A stretch of DNA of 64,000 nucleotides, taken from positions 6,262,001 to 6,326,000 of the forward strand of contig NZ_CP183948.1 of the NCBI RefSeq assembly GCF_052056485.1, in the 5' to 3' direction. The notes under the pieces were generated by a model. The model did not search any database, was not told where the DNA came from, and worked only from the letters and a program-made list of their open reading frames with translations. Below, piece after piece: positions 51,898-60,129 of the stretch; within the stretch, counting starts at the first letter, position 1; each line of letters begins with the position of its first letter. This DNA comes from Paenibacillus_AQ nitricinens (GTDB lineage Bacteria; Bacillota; Bacilli; Paenibacillales; Paenibacillaceae). Made by a program: the position numbers and the translations under genes.

Positions 51898-53628
51898 TTA
51901 ACGAAGCAATTGAAGAACGCCTTGTGGTTGTTGGTTAGCTTGAGCCAACATAGCTTGTGCAGCTTGTGCAAGGATGTTGTTCTTAGTTTGTTGCATCATT
52001 TCTTTAGCCATGTCAACGTCACGGATACGGGATTCAGCAGCAGTCAAGTTCTCAGAAGCTGTTCCCAAGTTGTTGATTGTGTGCTCCAAACGGTTTTGAA
52101 CAGCACCAAGTTTAGAACGGGAGCTGGATACAGTTGCAGTAGCTTTATCCAGAATTGCAATAGCAGCAGAAGCATCTTCTTTAGTGGAGATGTTCAGAGC
52201 TGCTTCAGCGCTCACATCGTTAGTTCCGTCAGTTACAGTGTTAGTCTTAGTGAAACCAGCATCGCCAGCCTTACCAGTGATACCTAGTGCAGAAGAGCGC
52301 ATGTCACCAATGGACAAGCTCATGGATTGACCAGTGTTAGCACCGATTTGGAAAGAAGTTTCGAAAGATTTTTGAACTCCACCATCCTTAACTTCAATCT
52401 TATTTCCATCAAGTCCACCTTCAGTAGCGGTAATTGTAAGTACGCCAGCAGCAGATGTGAATTTCACACCCTCAATTTTGGAACCTACAGTATCGGCAAT
52501 TGCTTTGGCAATTGCATCGTCTTTATTACCAGCAGTGGCTGCAAGTGCTGTGTCAATAGCCACACCAATGCCCTTGCCTTTATAAGCCCCTTCGCTAGCG
52601 TTGTAGAACTCGATTTGTTTATCTCCTACAGAGAATCCTTTACCAACAAGGTTCTTCAGAGCAGCATCATCAGTACCAGCTGCGAATGTAATAGTGCTAG
52701 AAGCAGGTACTGCTGCTGTTGATGTGCCCGCATTTGTACTACCTGCAATGTTAGCAACGACACCTGCGCCTGTTGCGGTTGCAGCGGAAACGTTACCAGC
52801 TGCCCCTTCAAATTTCCCACCTTTTACTGCCTCAATAACAATGTTGCCACCAGATACTTTGGCAGTGTACTGGCCTTTTAAGGTATCATTTTTGTCGATC
52901 ATTGCTTGCAATGCACTTGCAATTGCTGTTTCTTGTGTAGGAAGATCCAAAGCACCCGTTCCAACTCCGATAGTTGCAGCATTACCAGTTACAGTTGTAT
53001 CCTGCAATTTACTTTCAGTTACAGCTGCTGTTGCATCTGTAGCAAAAGTAGCAGTTAAAGTCTGACCATTAATAGTGTAAGAAAGTGTATTACTGTTTGC
53101 AAAAGCGGTCGTAACATTATCCGATCTCTTGACTTCTGTTGTAAAAGCTGCCGTTCCACCTGCAAGTTTGGCATCTGCTACTATAGTTGTTCCAGCCAAA
53201 TTAGCTTTTCCATCACCTTGCAACAATTTCTGAGTATTAAACTCAGTAGTGTTACCGATACGGTTAATTTCGGAAGTCAATTGGTTCATTTCGTCTTGCA
53301 GTGCTTGACGGTCAGAATCAGTGTTTGTTCCGTTTGCGGATTGGTTAGCGATTTCGCGTTGACGTTGAAGAATGCTGTGGGTTTCGTTCAATGCACCTTC
53401 AGCTGTTTGAATCAAAGAGATACCGTCTTGAGCGTTACGGGAAGCTTGATCCAAACCGCGGATTTGACCGCGCATTTTTTCGGAGATTGCCAGACCAGCT
53501 GCGTCATCACCTGCACGGTTGATACGAAGACCGGAAGACAATTTCTCAATATTTTTGTTAGTGTTGGCAGTGTTGATGGACAATTGGCGGTGAGTATTCA
53601 ACGCCGGTACGTTATGGTTAATAATCAT
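51898..53628 (-). CDS. hag: Flagellin
   Basis: Filament subunit of 576 residues. The conserved D0/D1 ends are intact: MIINHNVPALNTHRQLSIN, KLSSGLRINRAGDDAAGLAIS and, at the C-terminus, NLTAAESRIRDVDMAKEMM ending QPQGVLQLLR. The middle (about 170-450) is a large Ala/Thr/Val/Lys-rich D2/D3 insert, nearly doubling the protein relative to B. subtilis Hag. The ATG at 53628 has GGGAGGAAA; the longer ORF upstream reads through the leader. Expression is probably under sigma-D and CsrA (entries below). Confidence 0.96.
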   Translation of the reverse strand: MIINHNVPALNTHRQLSINTANTNKNIEKLSSGLRINRAGDDAAGLAISEKMRGQIRGLDQASRNAQDGISLIQTAEGALNETHSILQRQREIANQSANGTNTDSDRQALQDEMNQLTSEINRIGNTTEFNTQKLLQGDGKANLAGTTIVADAKLAGGTAAFTTEVKRSDNVTTAFANSNTLSYTINGQTLTATFATDATAAVTESKLQDTTVTGNAATIGVGTGALDLPTQETAIASALQAMIDKNDTLKGQYTAKVSGGNIVIEAVKGGKFEGAAGNVSAATATGAGVVANIAGSTNAGTSTAAVPASSTITFAAGTDDAALKNLVGKGFSVGDKQIEFYNASEGAYKGKGIGVAIDTALAATAGNKDDAIAKAIADTVGSKIEGVKFTSAAGVLTITATEGGLDGNKIEVKDGGVQKSFETSFQIGANTGQSMSLSIGDMRSSALGITGKAGDAGFTKTNTVTDGTNDVSAEAALNISTKEDASAAIAILDKATATVSSSRSKLGAVQNRLEHTINNLGTASENLTAAESRIRDVDMAKEMMQQTKNNILAQAAQAMLAQANQQPQGVLQLLR

Positions 53629-53637
53629 TTGATATTT

Positions 53638-53673
53638 CCTCCCTGAAATTAAGTTAGTTCCACATCCATGTGG
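53638..53673 (-). promoter_or_regulatory. CsrA target sites in the flagellin leader
   Basis: The leader RNA contains a perfect 6-bp hairpin CCACAT-GG-ATGTGG (53660-53673) presenting GGA at its top; ACATGGATGT is close to the CsrA consensus RUACARGGAUGU. A second GGA-containing site is the ribosome site itself (AGGGAGGA, near 53638). Two such sites are how CsrA represses hag in B. subtilis. csrA and its antagonist fliW lie about 250 bp upstream. Confidence 0.72.
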
Positions 53674-53726
53674 TAAACGCCGATCCATTAAGGTCGGCCG
53701 CCCTGCCGGGTCAGCGTCTAATACAT

Positions 53727-53754
53727 ATATCGACGGCATGCCCCCAACTGTTTA
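53727..53754 (-). promoter_or_regulatory. Sigma-D promoter of flagellin
   Basis: On the minus strand, TAAA (53751-53754), 16 bp, GTCGATAT (53727-53734). An AT-rich stretch and a TTGGAGA/TCTCCAA palindrome lie directly upstream (53761-53800), the former resembling an UP element. It implies a leader of about 90 nt. Confidence 0.7.
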
Positions 53755-53810
53755 GAGTATTTCGAATTTTTTTTGAAATTTCTTGGAGAATTTCTCCAAA
53801 ACACAAATAA

Positions 53811-53844
53811 AAACCCGAGTCCGCGGTTAAGCAGTCCCAGGTTT
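53811..53844 (-). terminator. Terminator of csrA
   Basis: Imperfect stem with AAACC/GGTTT ends, followed on the minus strand by TTTTTATTTG. It separates the fliW-csrA unit from flagellin. Confidence 0.7.
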
Positions 53845-53870
53845 TGGATTCTGTGTATACGATATGTCAA

Positions 53871-54113
53871 TTAATCATGCTTATTTACACCACGAAGACG
53901 ATGGATCAGTGCATTCAGATCAGTCTGCTGTGGAGCAACGGACTCACGGTTCGCCTCTTGAATCGATAGATAAACCTCTTTCCGGAAAATATCAACATGC
54001 TTCGGTGCAGAAATGCCAACTTTTACCGTATCACCATCCACACTTAAGATCGTCAGCTCTATCTGATCTTGGATGACGATGGATTCCCCTTTTTTGCGGG
54101 AAAGTACGAGCAT
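53871..54113 (-). CDS. csrA: Carbon storage regulator CsrA
   Basis: RNA-binding translational repressor of 80 residues. Canonical start MLVLSRKKGESIVIQDQIEL, RNA-contact region VGISAPKHVDIFRKEVY; the C-terminal tail is longer than in enterobacteria, as in other Firmicutes. FliW binds it and relieves repression of flagellin. The true start is ATG 54113 (GGTGG upstream), one base after the fliW stop; a 32-codon extension inside fliW is rejected. Confidence 0.96.
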   Translation of the reverse strand: MLVLSRKKGESIVIQDQIELTILSVDGDTVKVGISAPKHVDIFRKEVYLSIQEANRESVAPQQTDLNALIHRLRGVNKHD

Positions 54114-54114
54114 A

Positions 54115-54561
54115 TCATCCACCATCCTTTCCATCGATAACCGACTGCTCTTGCAGTAGGCTATGTTTCGTATGATAAGGCGCTTTATGCAGCACGATTT
54201 GTTTACCAAAGTTCCCTACCGGATTCAATACAATAGGAGCAAGGAGATTAATCGTAGACTGCTCAACATTTTCTTTCAAAGTAATAATACAACGAACGAC
54301 TACATCCGATTTAATCTCTAACTCTTCAGCCTCATCGTCCGGCAGTTCAAATTCATAAGTTGGATAAAAAGTAAACGGATCACCCAAAAGAAAGGATAGT
54401 CCCTTACTTTTTACTGACTGTAAATACCAAAAAGGTGTCTCCGCCATCATGATCAAAGCAAAATCAGTTTCTTCATCAAAGCCAGGGATTCCCTTAGGAA
54501 AATGATATAACTGTTCCTTATCTACTTCCAGTTTTCCCCAAGATAGTGTTTCTATAATCAA
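54115..54561 (-). CDS. fliW: Flagellar assembly factor FliW
   Basis: Cytoplasmic protein of about 148 residues that binds free flagellin or CsrA, so that flagellin accumulation restores CsrA repression. Family blocks HFPKGIPGFDEETDFALI, PFWYLQSVKSKGLSFLLGDPF and LNPVGNFGKQIVL. The start is TTG 54561, giving MIIETLSWGK as in other FliW proteins, with GAGGA 9 nt upstream; GTG 54570 is too close to that site. A small hairpin (GTTTTG/CAAAAC, about 54579-54595) lies just before the ribosome site. Confidence 0.94.
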   Translation of the reverse strand: MIIETLSWGKLEVDKEQLYHFPKGIPGFDEETDFALIMMAETPFWYLQSVKSKGLSFLLGDPFTFYPTYEFELPDDEAEELEIKSDVVVRCIITLKENVEQSTINLLAPIVLNPVGNFGKQIVLHKAPYHTKHSLLQEQSVIDGKDGG

Positions 54562-54637
54562 GTTGTTCACTCCTCAAAAGTTTTGCTATGCAAAACTAGC
54601 TTCTTACGAAATTCTACTACATTATATATAGCACAAA

Positions 54638-54672
54638 AGCTATAGAGGCGCTTTCCGGCACATCTATAGCTT
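54638..54672 (-). terminator. Terminator after the YviE-like gene
   Basis: Stem AGCTATAGA... with ...CTATAGCT (54638-54671), followed on the minus strand by TTTTGTG, with an extended TATATATAAT just beyond that may be the -10 of a separate fliW-csrA promoter. Confidence 0.65.
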
Positions 54673-54678
54673 ATGAAG

Positions 54679-55245
54679 CTACAATTGAACATTCAATTCT
54701 GGTGGAATAAACTGAATCGAAGCGTATTGCTGCATATATATGTTTAACTTTCCACGGGTATATTCAATTTCCGGATTACGTCTCTCCACCTGAATATCCA
54801 CCTTCGCGGCTCGAAATTCGATTTGCGGGGCTCTCGTTTCGATATGAATATCTACATTGTCATATGATGCTGGACCGCGAATCTCTGGAAATGAATTTGG
54901 CTGGGTATCCGTGCCGTAAACTTCTGCAATTGTGTTACCAGGTCTGAAAAACTGAGCCATACGATTCCCTTGCTCGACCTTTCTAGCAATGCCCTGAAGA
55001 TACAACTGCTGAATTCCAGAATAAATTCGTCTATTCATATCGAGCATCTTCCCGCCATTATAGGCTTCCCATGCTCGAGATTGATCTACAGTAAGCTCTG
55101 GCCGAGTAGATTGAACCGTTAATTGCCCCGGAGTGGTTGTAACATTGACCTCAGCCTTTGGCTGGGTTATCGAGTATGTGCCCGGATCAGCATCAATTCC
55201 AATTACAGCAGGTATCTGACGGATTTGCAATATCGGCTGAAGCAA
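54679..55245 (-). CDS. yviE: DUF6470 family protein (YviE-like)
   Basis: 188 residues, position of B. subtilis yviE between flgL and fliW. It has repeated short beta motifs (PELTVDQSRAWEAYN, DIHIETRAPQIEFR, DIQVERRNPEIEYTRGKLNIYM) and resembles no enzyme. Function unknown; co-transcription with hook-associated proteins suggests a role in flagellum assembly. The start is TTG with GGAGG 9 nt upstream. Confidence 0.8.
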   Translation of the reverse strand: MLQPILQIRQIPAVIGIDADPGTYSITQPKAEVNVTTTPGQLTVQSTRPELTVDQSRAWEAYNGGKMLDMNRRIYSGIQQLYLQGIARKVEQGNRMAQFFRPGNTIAEVYGTDTQPNSFPEIRGPASYDNVDIHIETRAPQIEFRAAKVDIQVERRNPEIEYTRGKLNIYMQQYASIQFIPPELNVQL

Positions 55246-55260
55246 CGAGAACCACCTCCG

Positions 55261-56178
55261 TTATCTTATAAAGTCCACAAGAGATGTTGAAATAATCTTC
55301 GCACCTACAGATAAGGAGGCATTATAGATATTCTCTTGAATCTTAGAGTTCATAATCAAACCTTCGTAGTCTGCATCTTCTGTCTTCGCTTGGAGATCGG
55401 TTAAGTTTACATTTAAATCACTAAGCCGATCCTGCATCAATTCAACACGGTTAGTCTTTGCCCCTATCTCGGAACGTGCAGACAAAATCGTCTCCATACG
55501 CGTATCGAGTACATCCAATTGACCCGATACAACCTTCAGGTCACCAGCCTTTAACCCAGCTGAAAGATTATTAATAATTGCAAACAGATTGTCAGTATCA
55601 CCCGTATTACCGAATATCTCATTACCAGTCGTACTGATAGGCATACGCACGTCTTCACCTACGATAAACTGAATCTGCCCAGTATCCGTAGTAATCGGCT
55701 TAGATACATCGTATGTACCATCTGCACCTTTAACGAAATCATAAGGTTTCGTGTTGTATTGCTCACCATTAAAAATATATTTACCGTTCAGCGTACTGTT
55801 AGCAATATCCACAAGCTGTTCCTTCAGCTGCATAACCTCTGAATTGATACTATCGAGTGCGGATTGTGGATTACTTCCAGTTGAAGCCTGAACAGTTAAC
55901 TCACGAATTTTCTGTACAACATCCCCAGCTTGTCCTAGAACAGTATCATTATAATCCAGCCATGAAAGTGCGCTATCTACATTCTTAGTATATTGTTCAT
56001 TAGAGGAAAGCTCCGCACGGTAGCGCAGGGAATACGTGATCCCTACCGGATCATCGGAAGGTTTGTTGATCTTGCGGCCGCTAGAAAGCTGTAATTGTGT
56101 ATCGTTCATTGTACGCGCGTTACGGTTTAGGTTAAGCAGAAGCTGTGAATTCATCATGTTAGAGGTTACTCTCAACAT
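55261..56178 (-). CDS. flgL: Hook-filament junction protein FlgL (HAP3)
   Basis: 305 residues with flagellin-like ends (MLRVTSNMMNSQLLLNLNRN, LSSGRKINKPSDDPVGITYSL and a C-terminal D0/D1 helix NRVELMQDRLSDLNVNL). It joins the hook to the filament together with FlgK. RBS AAGGAG. It follows flgK by 15 bp. Confidence 0.95.
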   Translation of the reverse strand: MLRVTSNMMNSQLLLNLNRNARTMNDTQLQLSSGRKINKPSDDPVGITYSLRYRAELSSNEQYTKNVDSALSWLDYNDTVLGQAGDVVQKIRELTVQASTGSNPQSALDSINSEVMQLKEQLVDIANSTLNGKYIFNGEQYNTKPYDFVKGADGTYDVSKPITTDTGQIQFIVGEDVRMPISTTGNEIFGNTGDTDNLFAIINNLSAGLKAGDLKVVSGQLDVLDTRMETILSARSEIGAKTNRVELMQDRLSDLNVNLTDLQAKTEDADYEGLIMNSKIQENIYNASLSVGAKIISTSLVDFIR

Positions 56179-56193
56179 ACGCTATATCTCCTT

Positions 56194-57777
56194 TTATCTG
56201 CCGACTGTGCCGGTGGAATTAATCAATTTGTCGAGCAGTTCATCAAAAGTAGTCATAAAACGCGCAGCGGCACTATAAGCATGCTGGAACACGAGCATAT
56301 TCGACATTTCTTCATCTAGCGATACCCCGCTGACAGATTGGCGACGGGAGTTTACCTGCTCTACCAGATAATCTGAGTTATCGGTCTGACGAGCAGCCTC
56401 CTGTGATTGAATACCAAGTTGGCCAACCATAGAGCCTAGAAGCCCACCCACAGTATTGCTAATTTTGCCGTCCGGCGTAGTGAATTTACTATCCTTCAGA
56501 TTCGTAAGCAAGAGAGCCAAAGTGTTATTCCCTTTAACGACCTGTGTGTTGCCAGCTGCATCTACAGTAGTACGCAGTGAGGTTGCGAATAAACTAACAT
56601 CCGCAGCAATTTTCGGATTCAACTTGATCGTTCCAGCGTCACCAGAGGTTACAAAGAAGTCACGACCGGAGCTTCCATCCATCGCATAACCTAACTTGTG
56701 AAGTCCGTTCAAACCTTTGACAATGGTTTTAGCGTCCTCATACATTGTTGCTCCCTTAGGGATTGCTTGACCAGCGGCCAGAGTAACTACAGTGCCATCT
56801 GCTTGCTTAATCTTGGCATCATTTGTCAATATGGTACCCTCAGGAAGATTGGAACCTGCCGGTATTGTAATTTCAACGTCACCCGTAGCAATCGTACTAG
56901 CCATATCGTTGAGTTGTTTCTTGTAGTCGGTAACATAAGTATTTTTGGAGAAAATCATTCCGTAAGCCTCGCCGCCCTTCAACGTTCCAGCGGCATAAGC
57001 ATTATTAAGAAATGCACTATCTACGGTTGCAGTAACTTCTCCACCCTCTACCAATGGCTGTCCACCCAGAGAAACGTTATAACCAGCTTCCGTTTCCACA
57101 ACGGTAATATTAGCAATCTTGGATAGCTTGTCTGCCATTAGATCGCGTTGATCGCGTAAATCATTTGCCTGATCACCCATACCCTCAATCTTATAGATCG
57201 ATTTATTCAGATCTGCGATAGCGGTCAGGTAGCCCTGAGCCTCTTTTGCTTTAACGTCAATATTGGTAGCTAGATCCCGATCGAGATTATCTAACTGCGT
57301 GCTCATATAATTCATAGCATCGGTCAGAGATTGTGCAGTTTGCACTACAATCTTACGAGCAGTAGGATCTTCAGGGTTCTTACTAAGGTCGGACCATGAT
57401 TTCCAGAAGTTATCTAGAACTGTACGAATACCTGTATCCGATGGTTCGTTAACAATCGCTTCTAGTTTAGAGAGGGTATCTGCTTGAAGTTTCCAGTTTC
57501 CAAATGCAGAATTCTCACCACGGTACTGATCATCCAGAAACATTTCCCGAATCCGATCGATAGATGAGAATTCCACCCCTGTACCCATTTGACCAGGAAC
57601 GGTAGATTTATTAAATCCATACGCTTCAATAGGCAAAGCAGCCTTCATATTTACACGTTGACGAGTATAACCCTCGGTATTCGCATTTGCGATGTTGTGT
57701 CCAGTCGTATTAAGAGCTGCGGTCTGAGTAAAAAGGCTGCGTCTCGCCGTCTCTATTGAATGAAATGTGGATGTCAT
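56194..57777 (-). CDS. flgK: Hook-associated protein FlgK (HAP1)
   Basis: 527 residues. N-terminal rod/hook signature (TQTAALNTTGHNIANANTEGY), C-terminal helix VSGVSLDEEMSNMLVFQHAYSAAARFM. It forms the first junction ring on the hook. RBS AAGGAGGAG. Between flgN and flgL in one operon. Confidence 0.96.
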   Translation of the reverse strand: MTSTFHSIETARRSLFTQTAALNTTGHNIANANTEGYTRQRVNMKAALPIEAYGFNKSTVPGQMGTGVEFSSIDRIREMFLDDQYRGENSAFGNWKLQADTLSKLEAIVNEPSDTGIRTVLDNFWKSWSDLSKNPEDPTARKIVVQTAQSLTDAMNYMSTQLDNLDRDLATNIDVKAKEAQGYLTAIADLNKSIYKIEGMGDQANDLRDQRDLMADKLSKIANITVVETEAGYNVSLGGQPLVEGGEVTATVDSAFLNNAYAAGTLKGGEAYGMIFSKNTYVTDYKKQLNDMASTIATGDVEITIPAGSNLPEGTILTNDAKIKQADGTVVTLAAGQAIPKGATMYEDAKTIVKGLNGLHKLGYAMDGSSGRDFFVTSGDAGTIKLNPKIAADVSLFATSLRTTVDAAGNTQVVKGNNTLALLLTNLKDSKFTTPDGKISNTVGGLLGSMVGQLGIQSQEAARQTDNSDYLVEQVNSRRQSVSGVSLDEEMSNMLVFQHAYSAAARFMTTFDELLDKLINSTGTVGR

Positions 57778-57831
57778 GCTGCTTACTCCTCCTTATGTTC
57801 TGCTCTGACAGAACACTTCATCAGTACAATT

Positions 57832-58332
57832 CTAGCCTCGTGCATCAAATATCCCCGACCGATTTACGCCATTGCCTTTGTCAGACGGACGATGATACGT
57901 GATATCCTGATTCGGTCTTCCGACCAGCAGATCCAAAGAATAATCTATAAAAGTAAGCGACTGCTCTATCAGCTTCTGATTAAGCTCATTTGCTTCTTTC
58001 AAGCGGTGCAAAGTGCCAGAAAGCTTCTGCTGAATATGCAGCAGTCGTGCCTTATCTTCAGGGTCAAATATAAGTCTGGACAGCTCAGTTAGGTTCAGGT
58101 TCAGGTTGGAACGAATACCTACGCCTTGCAGAACGGTATATGCTGCCGCGATTCGCTGTTCCTCGAGCTGTCCAATCAGCTTCATTAGCTTGGACTCACG
58201 GTTCAGGATGTCGATTAAGGCATCCACCTTGTTGTCCATAATCGTCTGTTTTTTCTCAGCGGCCAGCTCCAGCATTTGGTTATGCACTTCGTCCAGCCGC
58301 TCCAATAGTTCTATTAATGTCGTCAATGCCAT
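57832..58332 (-). CDS. flgN: Flagellar export chaperone FlgN
   Basis: Helical cytoplasmic chaperone of about 166 residues for FlgK and FlgL. Start MALTTLIELLERLDEVHNQML, then KVDALIDILNRESKLMKLI. ATG 58332 has AGGTGA 8 nt upstream; the GTG at 58344, next to the flgM stop, is less likely. Co-transcribed with its clients flgK and flgL. Confidence 0.9.
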   Translation of the reverse strand: MALTTLIELLERLDEVHNQMLELAAEKKQTIMDNKVDALIDILNRESKLMKLIGQLEEQRIAAAYTVLQGVGIRSNLNLNLTELSRLIFDPEDKARLLHIQQKLSGTLHRLKEANELNQKLIEQSLTFIDYSLDLLVGRPNQDITYHRPSDKGNGVNRSGIFDARG

Positions 58333-58344
58333 GGATGGTTTCAC

Positions 58345-58629
58345 CTAATTCTCGGAGGATTGCTTAAAGTAAGGGGCGAGTTTCTCTGCTAGCTTAGCTG
58401 CATCTACTTGATAGGTACCTGCGGAGACCTGTTGCTTCAAACTGTCGATCTTAAGTGCACGTTCAGCATCATTACCAGAATTCTGTGCTTGCAAGAGCTG
58501 AATTGCTTCATCAGAAATCGAAACCTCATCCTTGCGTGAACTTTTCTTCATTTGTTCCTGCCTTTGCGCATCCGCGCTGCGTTGATACGGATTCATCGCG
58601 TTAATTCGTCCGGTCTCGTTAATTTTCAT
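58345..58629 (-). CDS. flgM: Anti-sigma-D factor FlgM
   Basis: 94 residues that bind and inactivate sigma-D until the hook is complete, when FlgM is exported. N-terminal MKINETGRINAMNPYQ, C-terminal binding part RALKIDSLKQQVSAGTYQVDAAKLAEKL. Its own promoter is sigma-D type, a negative feedback loop. RBS GGAGGAAGG. Confidence 0.95.
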   Translation of the reverse strand: MKINETGRINAMNPYQRSADAQRQEQMKKSSRKDEVSISDEAIQLLQAQNSGNDAERALKIDSLKQQVSAGTYQVDAAKLAEKLAPYFKQSSEN

Positions 58630-58651
58630 AACTTCACCTTCCTCCTAATAT

Positions 58652-58705
58652 AAAAAAGCCGATAATCTTTACTAAGTTTATCGGCGTAGACTGAAACATA
58701 CTTTA
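58652..58705 (-). promoter_or_regulatory. Sigma-D promoter of flgM overlapping the yvyF terminator
   Basis: On the minus strand, TAAA (58702-58705), 16 bp, a perfect sigma-D -10 GCCGATAA (58678-58685). The same eight bases are the upstream arm of a terminator hairpin (downstream arm TTATCGGC complement at 58658-58665, followed by six T). Transcripts starting at this promoter begin in the loop and lack the first arm, so they escape; read-through from yvyF is terminated. Confidence 0.82.
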
Positions 58706-58731
58706 TAGCTGCAAACGTTTTTTTGCAGATT

Positions 58732-59142
58732 TTATAGGTCACGCAACTTGTCTATGGCACGATATGCGCCGTCTGTTGTCTTTTTGGTAGTATCCTCAGC
58801 AGCATTTTCCTTGGCGGCATTGGTGAGATCCTTTCTAAGCCGAGTACGGCAGCTATCACACATATGCCCATCGCGAATCAGTGTTCCACACACCTCGCAG
58901 GGATACATCATATTAGGAGCATTTGCTATAGATATCCGGCCCTCTCGAATAAAGCGAGTGATCTCCTTAATCGAAATCCCCGTAGCATCGGACAGCTCTT
59001 GAATGTTGGTTCCTTTGTTCTCCCGCAAATAATCGACGCAGATCTCATATTCATGCTCCAGCTCTTTGATGCAGGGCTGGCACAACCCCATAAGATTCTT
59101 AACAAACAACCGGCCGCACCTTGGACAATTGTCTAGATTCAT
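58732..59142 (-). CDS. yvyF: YvyF-type flagellar operon protein (TIGR03826)
   Basis: 136 residues. Two zinc-ribbon-like Cys sets (CPRCGRLFV...CQPC and CEVCGTLI...CDSC) flank a helix-turn-helix-like segment (IQELSDATGISIKEITRFIREGRI), suggesting a nucleic-acid-binding regulator. The B. subtilis homologue lies in the same place between comFC and flgM, and its role is poorly defined. ATG 59142 is chosen because the Cys-rich domain begins there; AGGAG is 12 nt upstream, rather far. Confidence 0.88.
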   Translation of the reverse strand: MNLDNCPRCGRLFVKNLMGLCQPCIKELEHEYEICVDYLRENKGTNIQELSDATGISIKEITRFIREGRISIANAPNMMYPCEVCGTLIRDGHMCDSCRTRLRKDLTNAAKENAAEDTTKKTTDGAYRAIDKLRDL

Positions 59143-59310
59143 AACAAGCAGCCGCTCCTCTCCGTACATTCTGTACAATGCATAATATCCTTATGCTCCT
59201 AGATTACATGATTGCAAAGAATTCGTCTATGGGACGGAAGAAACGCTATTACGGGCATGGATCTCTTCAAAAAGTGAATGGGCTGTTCACAATCATGCAT
59301 TTCGCTCTCC

Positions 59311-60129
59311 TCAGGAACGTGCCCAAGTTAGGCTATATACCTCTATCGTATAACCATAATCTGAACCTATTTGTTGAATGATCTCAGCGCATGCACGAAT
59401 GGTACTGCCCGTTGTATAAATATCATCAACAATAATAATCCGAACAGGACGATTTAGAGGTACCTCCCGTTTCATCAAATCCGCAAACTGTGTTGTTACT
59501 GCCGGATTCTCCGCAAAAGCGTGCTTCATATCCGCTAGTCGTTCCGCCCGGCTCTTAAAGCTTTGCTTTCCCGTATGATGTGTACGGATTAGCAGTGGAA
59601 GCTGTTGAACCTTTCTACGTCTAGACAGCACATCCGCCAATCTTTCTGCTTGATTAAACCCCCGCTCCATAAGCCGGGAATCACTGACAGGCACTGGCAC
59701 TAACAAATCAGCAGACCAAGAGCGATGGATGATGGATGGTTCACGGGATAAAAGAGTGCTCTGCTTCTCTTTTTTTAGGGCTAGATAGGCTCTATCCAGC
59801 ATAAGGCCAAGTAAAAGGGCATATCGTTCATTTCCGCGATATTTATACTGACCTAGCCATTCTCGCATAACACTATTGTAAGCAACTGCACTCCTGTTAC
59901 AAATAATCGGTGATGGTTCGGTGCTGCGGGTACAGTCAGGACAGCCCACATGCCGACCACATTTCAAGCAACGCGGGGAACGTATCCATGGAATAGATTC
60001 TGCGCAAATCCTGCAAACTCCAGGAAATGATGAGGATCCAGAGATGCGCTTGCCGCAGGTTAAACATGGAGATGCCGAGGGGGAGAAGAGTGACTGAGCT
60101 TTGGTTAACCATGAGAACATAGCACTCAT
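59311..60129 (-). CDS. comFC: ComF family phosphoribosyltransferase-like protein (ComFC)
   Basis: 272 residues. N-terminal zinc-finger cysteines (CLTCGKRI, CRIC, CLKCGRHVGCPDC), then a PRTase fold with the PRPP motif IIIVDDIYTTGST. Needed for DNA uptake or processing in natural transformation with ComFA; the substrate is not known. It overlaps comFA by 4 bp. No comFB gene is present between them. Confidence 0.93.
   Translation of the reverse strand: MSAMFSWLTKAQSLFSPSASPCLTCGKRISGSSSFPGVCRICAESIPWIRSPRCLKCGRHVGCPDCTRSTEPSPIICNRSAVAYNSVMREWLGQYKYRGNERYALLLGLMLDRAYLALKKEKQSTLLSREPSIIHRSWSADLLVPVPVSDSRLMERGFNQAERLADVLSRRRKVQQLPLLIRTHHTGKQSFKSRAERLADMKHAFAENPAVTTQFADLMKREVPLNRPVRIIIVDDIYTTGSTIRACAEIIQQIGSDYGYTIEVYSLTWARS

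Noticed and set aside
51898..53739. Longer flagellin start at 53739
   Set aside because: Adds 37 residues read from the leader, crosses the CsrA hairpin and sigma-D -10 region; MIINHNV at 53628 has the proper ribosome site.
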